From Gilliamella sp. wkB178 (GTDB lineage: Bacteria > Pseudomonadota > Gammaproteobacteria > Enterobacterales > Orbaceae): a stretch of 64,000 nucleotides of DNA. Positions 32,390 through 43,809 of this stretch are shown piece by piece. The notes below the pieces were generated by a model that saw only the letters and a program-made list of their open reading frames with translations, had not been told where the DNA came from and did not search any database. Within the stretch, counting starts at the first letter, position 1. Every line of letters starts with the position of its first letter. The position numbers and the translations under genes are program-made. The stretch is from contig NZ_LZGK01000011.1 of NCBI RefSeq assembly GCF_001690705.1, positions 186,001-250,000 on the forward strand, given 5' to 3'.

Positions 32390-32749
32390 TTATTTATTAT
32401 TTTTATTTAAGATATTACTAAGAGACTCAAAATCATCATCGTTCAATTCGTCAAAGCGGCGAGCAAATGATAAGGTAAAATCACGTGCAGCGTCCGTTTT
32501 CCCGATTAAATTAATATCAACAGTCTCAACAGTCTCTTTTGCTGCAACTCTTAACACTTTCTCGTCATTACGATTCTGACATAAAATACTAATAACTGTT
32601 TCTAGTAATGGTTCAGTTACCGCTCTTTTCCCTGTTTCAATAGCAGAAAAATAAGATGATGTTTTATTAGCTTTCTTAGCCATTTCAGACAATGACATGC
32701 CGAGATCTATTCTCATTTTCCTTACAGCTTTACCAAAAGGCGTTAACAT
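32390..32749 (-). CDS. XRE-family regulator paired with ImmA
   Basis: 119 residues from the ATG at 32749 (GGGGGA before it). The helix-turn-helix FGKAVRKMRIDLGMSLSEMAKKANKTSSYFSAIETGKRAV is at residues 3-42. The rest is helical. Forms an operon with ImmA. It probably represses its own promoter through the dyad at 32810-32831. Confidence 0.88.
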   Translation of the reverse strand: MLTPFGKAVRKMRIDLGMSLSEMAKKANKTSSYFSAIETGKRAVTEPLLETVISILCQNRNDEKVLRVAAKETVETVDINLIGKTDAARDFTLSFARRFDELNDDDFESLSNILNKNNK

Positions 32750-32808
32750 AATATATCCCCCTACATACACAAATTAAGATGATATGCGTATTTTCATACC
32801 ACTCTTTG

Positions 32809-32838
32809 ATGATAACAAATTCACGTTATCATTGTCAA
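32809..32838 (-). promoter_or_regulatory. Promoter and dyad operator of the XRE-ImmA operon
   Basis: Minus-strand -35 TTGACA (32833-32838) and -10 TATCAT (32809-32814). Perfect dyad TGATAAC-N8-GTTATCA (32810-32831) fills the spacer, as expected for autoregulation. The rest of the gap to 33104 holds only a short tandem repeat GGAACCCAA (about 32920-32940) and no gene. Confidence 0.6.
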
Positions 32839-33104
32839 CAAAAATTAGTTGATAAATTAACATTTATTTGAAAAATAGAATTATTATGGAAAGTTTATGA
32901 CTTTTATTGTTTCAATCAGGAACCCAATAGGAACCCAAGAGGGACGAAAAACTTTTAAAATATAGTTAGTTTGTCCTATCAAGCATAGGGGCGATTGCAA
33001 ACCGGTTTAACCTAGATGGAAACAGCAAAAATACCTCGACAACAATAATAAAAGTGCTATTCTAGCTAGCGTTTTTTAACAACGCAATATATAAAATATA
33101 AGGA

Positions 33105-33479
33105 ATGATGATGAATTTTAATGAAACCAATACCATTACAATTGAAATAAATGAACTATTACAAAAAAAGATGCGTTTCATCGCTATAATGCAACAAATT
33201 TATGGCGTTTTGCTTGCAATTGGCGGAGGGTTGACTTGTATAGGTATAATCACGGCAATTATTGGCGTGCCAATGCTAATTGCTGGTATAAAATTGTTTC
33301 AATCAGGTAGCGCTTTTAGTCTTACCGCGAATGCCAAAAGGCCAGAGGATTTAGTTAATTCCATTAATAACTTAGGCTCATATTGGAAATTCACTTTAAT
33401 TGGCTTTATTGCTGTAATTGTAACCTATTTGCTTATTTTTATATCTATTTTATTAATTATGCCTCATTCAGGTTACTAA
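33105..33479 (+). CDS. DUF5362-like membrane protein
   Basis: 124 residues with three hydrophobic segments (about 31-50, 52-65 and 96-118) and a cytoplasmic-looking helix with KRPEDLVNSINNLGSYWKF between them. This is the pattern of DUF5362. It marks the chromosomal side of the prophage junction. Function unknown. Confidence 0.6.
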   Translation: MMMNFNETNTITIEINELLQKKMRFIAIMQQIYGVLLAIGGGLTCIGIITAIIGVPMLIAGIKLFQSGSAFSLTANAKRPEDLVNSINNLGSYWKFTLIGFIAVIVTYLLIFISILLIMPHSGY

Positions 33480-33521
33480 TAAACAATAGTTATCACATTT
33501 TATGAAAATAAATTTATGACT

Positions 33522-33557
33522 AAAAAAACCTCGTTAACTGACGAGGTTTTCTTTTTT
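33522..33557. terminator. Bidirectional terminator between DUF5362 and bamE
   Basis: Ten-bp stem AAAACCTCGT / ACGAGGTTTT with loop TAACTG (33525-33550) and T-rich flanks on both strands. Confidence 0.85.
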
Positions 33558-34011
33558 ATTCAGTTGGTTCGGAAGGTTGTTGTTGCCCAGGAGTATTTCC
33601 TGATTTATCTTCATCAGATTTGAGATCATCAATCGGATCTGAGATTCCTTGCTTATTCATTTCTTCTAACGATTTAGAACCTTCTAAAGCGTTAGCTTTA
33701 ATATCGGTGACAATCCCCATTTCATTAAAATAAACAGCAAATGTTCTTTGGCTGACTACATCATGTTGTGGTTGTTGGCGGAAAACATAGTACCACACAT
33801 TATCACCAAAAGCCGATGTCAACATAGGTGATCCCATAATAAACACGACCTGCTCTTTATTTTGACCAACTTGTAAGGTATCAATAGCTTCTTGGGTTAC
33901 ATAATTACCTTGATTGATATCAGGTCTATATACCCAACGATCAACAACTGAACAACCACTCAATAAAACACCAGTTATAATTGCAAGTGAGGTAAATTTA
34001 TGAAACTGCAT
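33556..34011 (-). CDS. bamE: Outer membrane assembly factor BamE
   Basis: 151 residues. The lipobox LLSGCS (Cys about 20) marks a lipoprotein. YRPDINQGNYVTQEAI, GQNKEQVVFIMGSPML and DNVWYYVFRQ are the BamE/SmpA signature. It stabilises the BamA-BamD complex for outer-membrane protein insertion. The C-terminal tail (QQQPSEPTE) extends past the usual fold and is low complexity. Confidence 0.95.
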   Translation of the reverse strand: MQFHKFTSLAIITGVLLSGCSVVDRWVYRPDINQGNYVTQEAIDTLQVGQNKEQVVFIMGSPMLTSAFGDNVWYYVFRQQPQHDVVSQRTFAVYFNEMGIVTDIKANALEGSKSLEEMNKQGISDPIDDLKSDEDKSGNTPGQQQPSEPTE

Positions 34012-34222
34012 TTAACTTAATCCATTTTTAAAAACAAAATTTGGCATATTATCGCTGATATTTTAACTAAGTGCTAGACAAATTAACAAATTATTCCAGA
34101 ATTATGTAATAAAATAGTAAGTAACAAGCTTATAATTAATTTACAACTTGACATTTATTCACGTATCGCCAAACTACACAACGTCATCAAAAACATTACT
34201 GATAACTAACCAAAGGTAAAAA

Positions 34223-34834
34223 ATGAAATTAGAAACTATAGATCAAAAAGCAAGCTATGCTATTGGATTACAAATTGGGCAACAATTAAAAGAATCAGGA
34301 TTAAATAACTTAGAACTAGACGCATTAAAGTTAGCAATGGCAGACGTATTAGCGGGTAATCAACCAGCGCTTCCATTACAAGAATTACATGATGCGCTAC
34401 GCCATGTACATGAGCAAGCCACTAAAGAAAAAGCTAAACAAGCCGAGAAAATTGCCCAAGCAGGCAAAGATTTTCTAGCTAATAATATTAAAAAAGCAGG
34501 TATTAAGTCAACCGAATCAGGTTTACAGTATGAAGTCATTAAATCTGGTAATGGGGCTATACCTAAAGCCAGTGATCAGGTTCAAGTTCATTACACTGGT
34601 CAATTAATTGATGGTACAGTATTTGACAGTTCCGTACAGCGCGGTGAGCCGGCCGAATTCCCGGTTAATGGCGTTATTCAAGGATGGGTTGAAGCATTAC
34701 AGCTAATGCCTGAAGGTTCTAAATGGCGATTATATATTCCCCAAGAACTCGCATATGGTGCCCAAGGAGCAGGTGCATCTATTCCACCATATAGCGCCCT
34801 AATTTTTGATGTCGAATTATTAAAAGTATTATAA
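34223..34834 (+). CDS. fklB: FKBP-type peptidyl-prolyl isomerase FklB
   Basis: 203 residues. The N-terminal dimerisation helix region ([18 protein letters not shown]) precedes the FKBP domain ([52 protein letters not shown]). No signal peptide is present, so it is cytoplasmic FklB rather than periplasmic FkpA. A 190-base AT-rich leader precedes it. Confidence 0.93.
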   Translation: MKLETIDQKASYAIGLQIGQQLKESGLNNLELDALKLAMADVLAGNQPALPLQELHDALRHVHEQATKEKAKQAEKIAQAGKDFLANNIKKAGIKSTESGLQYEVIKSGNGAIPKASDQVQVHYTGQLIDGTVFDSSVQRGEPAEFPVNGVIQGWVEALQLMPEGSKWRLYIPQELAYGAQGAGASIPPYSALIFDVELLKVL

Positions 34835-34841
34835 ACATATT

Positions 34842-34861
34842 TGGACGCTAATTAGCGTCCA
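34842..34861. terminator. Terminator shared by fklB and the MFS gene
   Basis: Perfect palindrome TGGACGCTAA / TTAGCGTCCA; the left side serves fklB and the stem overlaps the MFS stop region. Confidence 0.6.
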
Positions 34862-36069
34862 GCTTTTAGATTTTTAGGTAGAGTAAATGAAACACTAGCT
34901 GCAATGAATAGCAACACACTAGCTGCACCAAAGGCAATAAAATGAGTATGAAAATTATCGTACAACCACCCGCCTAACCAAGAGCCTGTCATAGCGCCAA
35001 TTTGGTGACCAAGGTAAGTTAAGCCTGAAAGTAAACCTACAATTTTAACTCCATAAATATCTGCTGTGATTGCCCCGGATAATGACAAAGTTCCAGCCCA
35101 AACCAAGCCACTTAAAGCAGCAATAATAAATAATTGCCATTTAGTTGCCACCATAACTAATGCAATAAATCCGAATCCTCGAACCAAATAGACTAATGTC
35201 AAAAGATTTTTTCGTTGCACAACGTCAGAAAAGTAACCTAATGCCAGAGTACTAAAAATAGCCACTAAACCAATTAAACCGATCCCGGATGAACTTGTCA
35301 CCAGATCAAAACCATGATCGATCAGCATAGGTACGCCATGCGTTCCTAATAAATTCATACTAAATCCACAGGTAAACAATCCAAAACATAACAACCAAAA
35401 TGGACGCGTTTGTAAAACATAACTAAGGTTGAGTATTGGCTCAGAACTCATTGATGGCACTGTTTGATTATTGAAACTTGTATTGGATATTTGGGCAGGA
35501 TTGTCTTTCATAATGAAAATTGCAATCGGCAAGGCAAGTATAAAAAGCACAACAGCAAAGGCGATCAAGGTTGTTTGCCAGCCATAAATCGGAATGAAAT
35601 AAGCAAAAACGGGTAACATTACTGCAATACCAGCCATACTGCCGGTTGCTAAAATAAATAATGCTAATCCTCTTCTTTTAATAAACCAACTTGCCACAAT
35701 AGGGGTGAAACTAACTGATCCAACAAAAGAAGTCCCAAAAGACAAGGCAATACCAAAAGAAAATAAAAAACTCCAATAATCCCGAAACATAGCCGCCCAT
35801 ACAGTTGCAATAACTATGATAACTGCACCTAATAATAAAACGATACGAGTGCCATATTTACCGACTAAATAACCAGCAATCGGCATAGCAATACCGGAAA
35901 AAAGCATACCGATAGCGATAATACCAGAAAGCACACTACGACTAAAATTAAGATCACTGGCTATCGGCAAAAAAAACGTTCCCATACTCATGCGTAAACC
36001 ACTAGAGAGTAATGTTAACAATGCTGCAGCTATGACTATATTCCAACCAAAATACCAAGGGCAACGCAT
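34852..36069 (-). CDS. MFS transporter (OFA/monocarboxylate-like)
   Basis: 405 residues from the ATG at 36069; a TTG four codons upstream is open. Twelve hydrophobic segments are visible. GYLVGKYGTRIVLLLGA is the loop 2-3 MFS motif. WYFGWNIVIAAALLTLLSSG at the start, FTPIVASWFIKRRGLALF and the general layout fit the oxalate:formate/monocarboxylate group. Substrate not determined. It is convergent with fklB. Confidence 0.8.
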   Translation of the reverse strand: MRCPWYFGWNIVIAAALLTLLSSGLRMSMGTFFLPIASDLNFSRSVLSGIIAIGMLFSGIAMPIAGYLVGKYGTRIVLLLGAVIIVIATVWAAMFRDYWSFLFSFGIALSFGTSFVGSVSFTPIVASWFIKRRGLALFILATGSMAGIAVMLPVFAYFIPIYGWQTTLIAFAVVLFILALPIAIFIMKDNPAQISNTSFNNQTVPSMSSEPILNLSYVLQTRPFWLLCFGLFTCGFSMNLLGTHGVPMLIDHGFDLVTSSSGIGLIGLVAIFSTLALGYFSDVVQRKNLLTLVYLVRGFGFIALVMVATKWQLFIIAALSGLVWAGTLSLSGAITADIYGVKIVGLLSGLTYLGHQIGAMTGSWLGGWLYDNFHTHFIAFGAASVLLFIAASVSFTLPKNLKAGR

Positions 36070-36192
36070 AATGTTATCCAATTAATAGCAACCAGGTTTG
36101 AAAACGGTTTTAACTATAACATTTTAATAATTATGCTGTATATAAGGTCTTTATTTTTCGCTATAATATTAGTTTATGACTAATTTAATTAG

Positions 36193-37519
<1,327 letters not shown>

Positions 37520-37653
37520 ATAAAGTTTTAGAAAAAAACTAAGAATTTAAATAACAACTAATATTTAATAAAAAACTGGCTAGCTTATTCTTTTTATCCG
37601 GGAAAATTGCTAAAATCTAGTTTAATTTTAAAAAGTTAATTTGAGCATAGTTA

Positions 37654-38187
37654 ATGAAAAAACATACCTTAGCAACAATGATATCAGCGGACGATATCCA
37701 AAAACGCGTTAATGAACTGGGTCAACAAATTAGTCAAGATTATCAACACAGTCAAAATGAGCTTATTTTAGTCGGATTATTACGAGGTTCATTTATTTTT
37801 ATGGCCGACTTAAGCCGGGCCATCAGCGTTGGTCATGAAGTTGATTTTATGACTGCCTCCAGTTATGGCAATGCGGTGGTTAGTAATCGTGATGTAAAAA
37901 TTCTAAAAGACTTAGACGAAGATATTCGTGATAAAGATGTCCTAATCGTTGAAGACATTATTGATACTGGCAATACCCTGAGTAAAGTGATGGCCATTTT
38001 AAAATTACGCCACCCACGCAGTATCGAAATTTGCACATTATTGGATAAACCATCTCGACGCGAAGTTTCAGTACCAGTAAAATATATTGGCTTTTCAATT
38101 CCGGATGAATTTGTGGTTGGTTATGGCATCGATTATGCACAACATTACCGCCATTTGCCTTATATAGGGAAAGTTAACCTACTTTAA
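37654..38187 (+). CDS. hpt: Hypoxanthine phosphoribosyltransferase
   Basis: 177 residues. The PRPP-binding [14 protein letters not shown] and the hood region [10 protein letters not shown] are characteristic of the purine salvage enzyme. The full length matches the enterobacterial enzyme. It has its own leader of 134 bases with no other feature seen. Confidence 0.96.
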   Translation: MKKHTLATMISADDIQKRVNELGQQISQDYQHSQNELILVGLLRGSFIFMADLSRAISVGHEVDFMTASSYGNAVVSNRDVKILKDLDEDIRDKDVLIVEDIIDTGNTLSKVMAILKLRHPRSIEICTLLDKPSRREVSVPVKYIGFSIPDEFVVGYGIDYAQHYRHLPYIGKVNLL

Positions 38188-38208
38188 TCTTAATATTAAC
38201 TATCTGGG

Positions 38209-39933
38209 GTGTATGTGTCACGATTTTCTTGTTCATTGTGTTTACTTCTAGTCCTGACTACAGCATCGAGTTATGCTGATATGTCGTTATCAATAAAAGG
38301 GCTATCCGGTGAACTAGCTGAAAATGTTAATGCCAGAATTTCGCTGATCACCCCTAACCGCATCAACAATTCACCCAATTTTAAGCGTTATTTTGAAAGC
38401 GAAGCCCAAAAAGCCATGCGGGCTTTAGGTTATTACTCCCCTACTTTCGAATATGACGAAAAAGATCCTAAAGTCTTAGTTGTTACCATATCGCCAGGCC
38501 AACCTATAACCATTGAGCAATTAAATGTTAATATTGAAGGTGAAGGACAAAATGACAAAGATTTCAAAGCATTATTAAAAAATTCCTTACCTAAAATTGG
38601 TGATATTTTAAATCATGGCATTTATGAGTCTTTCAAAAAGAGTCTACAAAATCTAGCTTTAGAAAAAGGTTATTTTGATGCTAACATGCCTACCCACCAA
38701 CTAGCTGTTTCTAATTCTGAACATCAAGCTTATTGGAATATTGATTACAATACCGGGCAACGTTATAAATTTGGTGCAGTGAATTTTCACGATGTCAAAA
38801 TTCGTAAAGACTACTTGGCCAATATTGTGCCTTTCAAAGAAGGGGAAGAATATACCGCAGAACAATTATCATTGTTTAATCGCCGCCTTTCATCCACTAA
38901 CTGGTTTAATTCCGTTGTAGTTGCTCCCGATTTTGCCAACGTCACCAATAATAAAGAGTTACCTATAGATGTGGCGACTTCACCGCGCAAAAAAAATAGT
39001 ATGGATTTAGGTTTAGGTTACTCTACCGATAATGGCGTGCATGGCAAAATTGGTTGGAGTAGGCCGTGGATTAATAGCCGAGGTCAAAGTTTTCAAAGTA
39101 ATCTATCGCTATCTTCTCCAGAACAAACGATCACCATGGCTTATAAAATCCCATTGAAAAGATCGCCACTAGAACATTATTACACCGTCCAAGGTGGCTA
39201 TAAAAAGATTGATAATAATGACACCTATTCGCGTTCCTACACTTTCGGAGTGTTACGTAATTGGGATAAATTTGAAGGCTGGCAAAGCGCATTAGGCTTA
39301 AGTATGATCCGCGATAACTTTACCCAAGGTGATGCCAGTTATAAGACTATGCTTTTATACCCTTCAATAAGTCTGTCACGGATCCGTACTGATGGTAAAT
39401 TATTTGCCATGTGGGGGGATTCACAACGTTATTCAATTGAAGTAGCTGGCGACTCAGTTGGTTCCGACATTAATCTGGTACGGTTTCAAACTCAGCAAAG
39501 TTGGATTCGCTCAATTAAACAATCGCATCGTTTTATTGCACGGGGTAACTTCGGCATAATTCAAGCCAGTAATTTCGATCGGGTACCCCCTTCCTTTAGA
39601 TTCTTTGCCGGTGGTGATCGCAGTATTCGTGGTTTTAAATATCAATCAATTTCGCCAGAAGATAAAAAAGGCAAATTAAAAGGTGCGTCTAAACTCATCA
39701 CCGGATCATTAGAATATCAATATAACGTTACTGGTGATTGGTGGGGGGCGCTATTTGTTGACAGTGGTGAAGCGATTGATAAAGTTGATAAAGCAAAATT
39801 TTATACCGGTTCTGGCTTTGGGGTGCGCTGGGCATCACCTATTGGTCCGGTAAAAGTAGATTTAGCCACCCCAGTCAATAGAAAAGATACTGGCTCTATT
39901 CACTTATATATAGGTTTAGGAACTGAGTTATAA
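38209..39933 (+). CDS. tamA: Translocation and assembly module subunit TamA
   Basis: 574 residues. A signal peptide (SCSLCLLLVLTTASSYA) precedes three POTRA-type repeats (about 25-260) and an Omp85 barrel ending in the last strand. The barrel motif FRFFAGGDRSIRGFKY is the Omp85 VRGF motif. The start is GTG, either 38209 or 38215; the latter has the better spaced GGGG. TamB follows directly, coupled in one operon. Confidence 0.94.
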   Translation: MYVSRFSCSLCLLLVLTTASSYADMSLSIKGLSGELAENVNARISLITPNRINNSPNFKRYFESEAQKAMRALGYYSPTFEYDEKDPKVLVVTISPGQPITIEQLNVNIEGEGQNDKDFKALLKNSLPKIGDILNHGIYESFKKSLQNLALEKGYFDANMPTHQLAVSNSEHQAYWNIDYNTGQRYKFGAVNFHDVKIRKDYLANIVPFKEGEEYTAEQLSLFNRRLSSTNWFNSVVVAPDFANVTNNKELPIDVATSPRKKNSMDLGLGYSTDNGVHGKIGWSRPWINSRGQSFQSNLSLSSPEQTITMAYKIPLKRSPLEHYYTVQGGYKKIDNNDTYSRSYTFGVLRNWDKFEGWQSALGLSMIRDNFTQGDASYKTMLLYPSISLSRIRTDGKLFAMWGDSQRYSIEVAGDSVGSDINLVRFQTQQSWIRSIKQSHRFIARGNFGIIQASNFDRVPPSFRFFAGGDRSIRGFKYQSISPEDKKGKLKGASKLITGSLEYQYNVTGDWWGALFVDSGEAIDKVDKAKFYTGSGFGVRWASPIGPVKVDLATPVNRKDTGSIHLYIGLGTEL

Positions 39934-39934
39934 T

Positions 39935-42900
39935 ATGACTAATAATCCAATTAGAACCAAGAAAATTAAAAAATTGAAACGCATCCGCAAATGGAAGAAG
40001 CGTAGCGTAGTAATTTTGTCGATTTTTGTATTTCTAATTGCCTTTATCTGCATCACAATTTACACCAGTGTTGGGGTAAAACTCACTACCTTAGCCTTAA
40101 ATAAATGGCTTCCGGAACTCAAAATCGCTCAAGTCGATGGCACCTTTCATGATTTACATATTAAAGGATTTTCACTGGAGTTACCTGGAGTTAACGTCCA
40201 AATCGACGAGGCCTCCTTTGCTCTTTCCGGGTTATGTCTATTAAAAACCACCATTTGTGTTCAACATTTCGAAGCTGATGGCGTAAAAGTTACGGTGAAT
40301 ACCGACCAATTAAGCACATCTACAGAAGAAGAAAAAGAAGAAGGACCGCAATCTGAGCAACGCTTTGTTATCAACATGCCATTACCAATAAAACTTGCCG
40401 AAACCCACCTTACCAAAGTACAAGTTAATGTTGATGATATGCAATTTGGCATGTCAGATTTTACTGGTAAAGCCAACTGGGTAAAAGAAAAACTCTACGT
40501 GTACCCTTCTGTAGCTATAGGTTTAAATGCTATTTTTAAGGATCCTGCGCCAAGTAAACCAGTAACAGAAAACTCGGAAAATGATATCCCACTCAACCAG
40601 AAAATTAATCAATTATTCAATCAACCATTAATTGATTCATTACCTCAGGTTAGTATTCCATTAGATATTAATGTCACCTCGTTAACCGGCGATGATTGGT
40701 GGTTACACATCGGTGGTCAAGATCTGCGTTTCAACCAAGTAACCATTAAAACTAATATGGTAAATAACCATATTGTAGTCAACCAAGTAGATACAGTAGC
40801 CAAAACCCCTTATGCTAACGGCCATGCGTCAGTTTCTGGGGAAATTACTTTAGGTGACGACTGGCCAATATTTGCCTTAGTAAACGTCATAACCGAACAC
40901 AACCAACTGGATGGCCAATTTTCGGGTAAATTGTTAGGCGAATTATACACCAACTCTAAACTAACAGGCTTAAATGACATCCAAATTGATGGTCATATTA
41001 ATTTTATCGAAAAATACCTGCCAGTGATGGTTAATCTTAACGGTAAACATCTGCAATGGCCAATCGAAGGGCAATCTCAATACCAACTTGATAACTTTAA
41101 TTTAAATCTTGATGGCAGTGTACAACAGTATAAATTAAACAGCCAAGGTCATTTTAATGGTGACAATTTACCTGCCACTGTTTTTGATGTATTAGCTAAT
41201 GGTACCAATCAAGGTGCCGCCTTTGATCATGCCAAAATTCAATTACCACAAGGTGATATCAACCTTTCCGGGGATGTAAATTGGCAAACCGCTTTACAAT
41301 GGAATGCTAATGTTAAACTCAATAATGTCGATATTAGCCAAGAACTACCAAGTTACCCTATCAAATTAGCTGGTCAACTACAAACTAGTGGCACAGTAGC
41401 CGACAACAATTGGCAATTAAATTTAGCTCAAGTAAACCTAAAAGGTAGTATCAAAAAAGCTGATTTTGCTACTAATGGTGATTTGAGTGTCGATGACAAT
41501 AGCAATATTAGTGCTAATAACTTTACTGTCAATTGGGGGAAGAATTTAATTAACTTAAATGGGACTACCAATAAAGGTAATTTAAATGCCAAACTTAATT
41601 TAGCTTCATTGTCGTTACTAGTTGACGATATGCAAGGTAATATTAACGGCAACATTAAAATGACTGGTGCAGTTGACGACCCTATTATTGATACTAATAT
41701 TATGGTTAACAACCTAAGTTTGCCAGACATATCGGTAGCTAAAGCTAATCTTACCGGCAAAGTACAATACCAAAAACAAGTGCGTGGTCAACTCAACTTG
41801 ACCGGACAAAATATTGAATTACCAAGCTTATCAATTAAAAAAAGCGAGCTGCAACTGTCCGGCAATGAAAATCAGCATACTTTAACTTTGAATATCGATG
41901 GTATACCGGCATCATTAACCACAGCATTAACCGGGCATATTGATAAACAACATACCCAATGGACCGGCAATATTACTCGGGCATTGGTGAAATTTAATGA
42001 TAAAAATCATTGGCAACTAAACAAATCAGTAGGCCTTAGTTACGATATTAACCAACAGGTACCAACAATTGCGGCTCATTGTTGGCTAAATGCTAATTCA
42101 AGCATATGCTTAGATAAAGAATTAAAAGTAGCGGCTAACACAGCTACTAGCGTGACTTTAAAAGACATCGATCTAAGTAAATTACCGATCCCCAACGATG
42201 GTGAAACCAAACTAAGTGGTTACGTCAATGGCAAAGTAAATATTCAATTTAATGAAGGCAGTAACATTCCTACGATTAAGGCCAATATCAGTAGTAATAA
42301 AGTTTATATTCAACAAATGGTGACTAACCAAGCGTTACCGATCCCCTTCAATCTATTTAACATTGAGGCCGAATTTAACCAACAACAGGCCAAATTAAAT
42401 TGGCGCTTTGGCTTAAATGAACTGGGCAAAATATCCGGTAATTTAGCCATTGACGATCCAATGCAACAAAAAAAATTAAGTGGCCAATTAGTTATTGATA
42501 AACTGGCTTTAGCCATTATTAATCCATTATTAGATCGCAATGACTATGCTAAAGGGGCAATTAATGGCACGGTTAAATTTTCGGGAACCTTAATGGATCC
42601 TTATTTAACAGGTGGTATCGATCTAAGGCATAGCGAAATTAAAACCAGTCAACTGCCAATAGATCTTAAATCAGCGGTGATTGATATTAATTTTAATGGT
42701 AAGTCTTCAACCTTAAAAGGCATCTTAACCACCCAATCGGGTAACATTAATATTAATGGTCAAGCAAGTTGGCATACACTTGATAAATGGCAGGCCTCAT
42801 TAGCGGTCAAGGGTGCGGCAATGGAAGTAAATGTACCGCCAATGGTGGTCATGACCGTAGTCCCCGACATTACCATTAAAGCCAGTCAAGACGAATTAAC

Positions 42901-43753
42901 CTTATCCGGTAAAGTTGATATTCCTAAAGGTAAAATAACCGTGGAATCCTTACCGCCATCAAGTGTTGATGTGTCACCAGATGAGGTAATGCTAGATAAA
43001 CAATCTAAGGCTAATTCAGCACCAAAATTAGGCATGAAAATTAATAGCCATCTTGAAATTAATATTGGCGATCAGGTCAACGTGGATGCATTTGGTTTGA
43101 AGGCATCATTAACTGGTCATTTAATTGTATTGCAAGATAATAAAGGTTTAGGTGTACATGGGCAAATACTCATCCCGACTGGGCGATTCCAAGCGTATGG
43201 TCAAGATCTAATTATTCGTAAAGGTGAGCTAGAATTTGCCGGACCAACCGACCAAGTTCGGCTCAGCATCGAAGCTATTCGTAATCCGGAATCGATGGAT
43301 AATAATAACATTACTGCCGGGATTCGCGTTACCGGCACATCTGATAGTCCAAAGGTTGAAATTTTTTCCGATCCGGCCATGTCACAACAAGAGGCTTTAT
43401 CCTACTTAATTCGTGGGCAAGGGCTTGATAGTTCCGAACAAAGCGATAATGACATGATGACCGCCCTATTAGTCGGCATCGGTACTGCTAAAACCGGTAA
43501 ATATATTGGTGATATTGGTAATATCTTCGGTATTAAAAATCTAACGCTAGACACCCAAGGTGCTGGCGATAGTTCCAAAGTTGTAGTGAGTGGTTATATT
43601 TTACCGAATTTGCAGCTTAAATATGGCGTAGGGATTTTTGATTCACTAGCCGTATTTACGCTACGTTACCGGTTGATGCCTAGCCTATACTTAGAAGCCA
43701 CCTCTGGCCTTGCTCAAGCTGTAGATCTTATCTATCAATTTGAATTTAATTAG
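39935..43753 (+). CDS. tamB: Translocation and assembly module subunit TamB
   Basis: 1272 residues, near the usual 1259. A basic cytoplasmic N-terminus (KKIKKLKRIRKWKKRS) and one membrane anchor (about 27-47) are followed by a long repetitive beta-taco of glycine/asparagine strands. The C-terminal DUF490 domain (GQILIPTGRFQAYGQDLIIRKGELEFAGP, then SYLIRGQGL) contacts TamA. It bridges both membranes for lipid and autotransporter traffic. Confidence 0.94.
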   Translation: MTNNPIRTKKIKKLKRIRKWKKRSVVILSIFVFLIAFICITIYTSVGVKLTTLALNKWLPELKIAQVDGTFHDLHIKGFSLELPGVNVQIDEASFALSGLCLLKTTICVQHFEADGVKVTVNTDQLSTSTEEEKEEGPQSEQRFVINMPLPIKLAETHLTKVQVNVDDMQFGMSDFTGKANWVKEKLYVYPSVAIGLNAIFKDPAPSKPVTENSENDIPLNQKINQLFNQPLIDSLPQVSIPLDINVTSLTGDDWWLHIGGQDLRFNQVTIKTNMVNNHIVVNQVDTVAKTPYANGHASVSGEITLGDDWPIFALVNVITEHNQLDGQFSGKLLGELYTNSKLTGLNDIQIDGHINFIEKYLPVMVNLNGKHLQWPIEGQSQYQLDNFNLNLDGSVQQYKLNSQGHFNGDNLPATVFDVLANGTNQGAAFDHAKIQLPQGDINLSGDVNWQTALQWNANVKLNNVDISQELPSYPIKLAGQLQTSGTVADNNWQLNLAQVNLKGSIKKADFATNGDLSVDDNSNISANNFTVNWGKNLINLNGTTNKGNLNAKLNLASLSLLVDDMQGNINGNIKMTGAVDDPIIDTNIMVNNLSLPDISVAKANLTGKVQYQKQVRGQLNLTGQNIELPSLSIKKSELQLSGNENQHTLTLNIDGIPASLTTALTGHIDKQHTQWTGNITRALVKFNDKNHWQLNKSVGLSYDINQQVPTIAAHCWLNANSSICLDKELKVAANTATSVTLKDIDLSKLPIPNDGETKLSGYVNGKVNIQFNEGSNIPTIKANISSNKVYIQQMVTNQALPIPFNLFNIEAEFNQQQAKLNWRFGLNELGKISGNLAIDDPMQQKKLSGQLVIDKLALAIINPLLDRNDYAKGAINGTVKFSGTLMDPYLTGGIDLRHSEIKTSQLPIDLKSAVIDINFNGKSSTLKGILTTQSGNININGQASWHTLDKWQASLAVKGAAMEVNVPPMVVMTVVPDITIKASQDELTLSGKVDIPKGKITVESLPPSSVDVSPDEVMLDKQSKANSAPKLGMKINSHLEINIGDQVNVDAFGLKASLTGHLIVLQDNKGLGVHGQILIPTGRFQAYGQDLIIRKGELEFAGPTDQVRLSIEAIRNPESMDNNNITAGIRVTGTSDSPKVEIFSDPAMSQQEALSYLIRGQGLDSSEQSDNDMMTALLVGIGTAKTGKYIGDIGNIFGIKNLTLDTQGAGDSSKVVVSGYILPNLQLKYGVGIFDSLAVFTLRYRLMPSLYLEATSGLAQAVDLIYQFEFN

Positions 43754-43776
43754 ATGTAAAAATCAGATCTATTAAT

Positions 43777-43806
43777 AACTGTGCCGTTAATCTTAGCGGC
43801 ACGGTT
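43777..43806. terminator. Terminator between tamB and mnmD
   Basis: Stem GTGCCG / CGGCAC (43781-43802) extended by AAC / GTT with a mismatch. It ends both convergent transcripts. Confidence 0.65.
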
Positions 43807-43809
43807 AAA

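Noticed and set aside
32910-32945. GGAACCCAA tandem repeat as an attachment site
   Set aside because: No matching copy is seen elsewhere in the window, so it cannot be called att.
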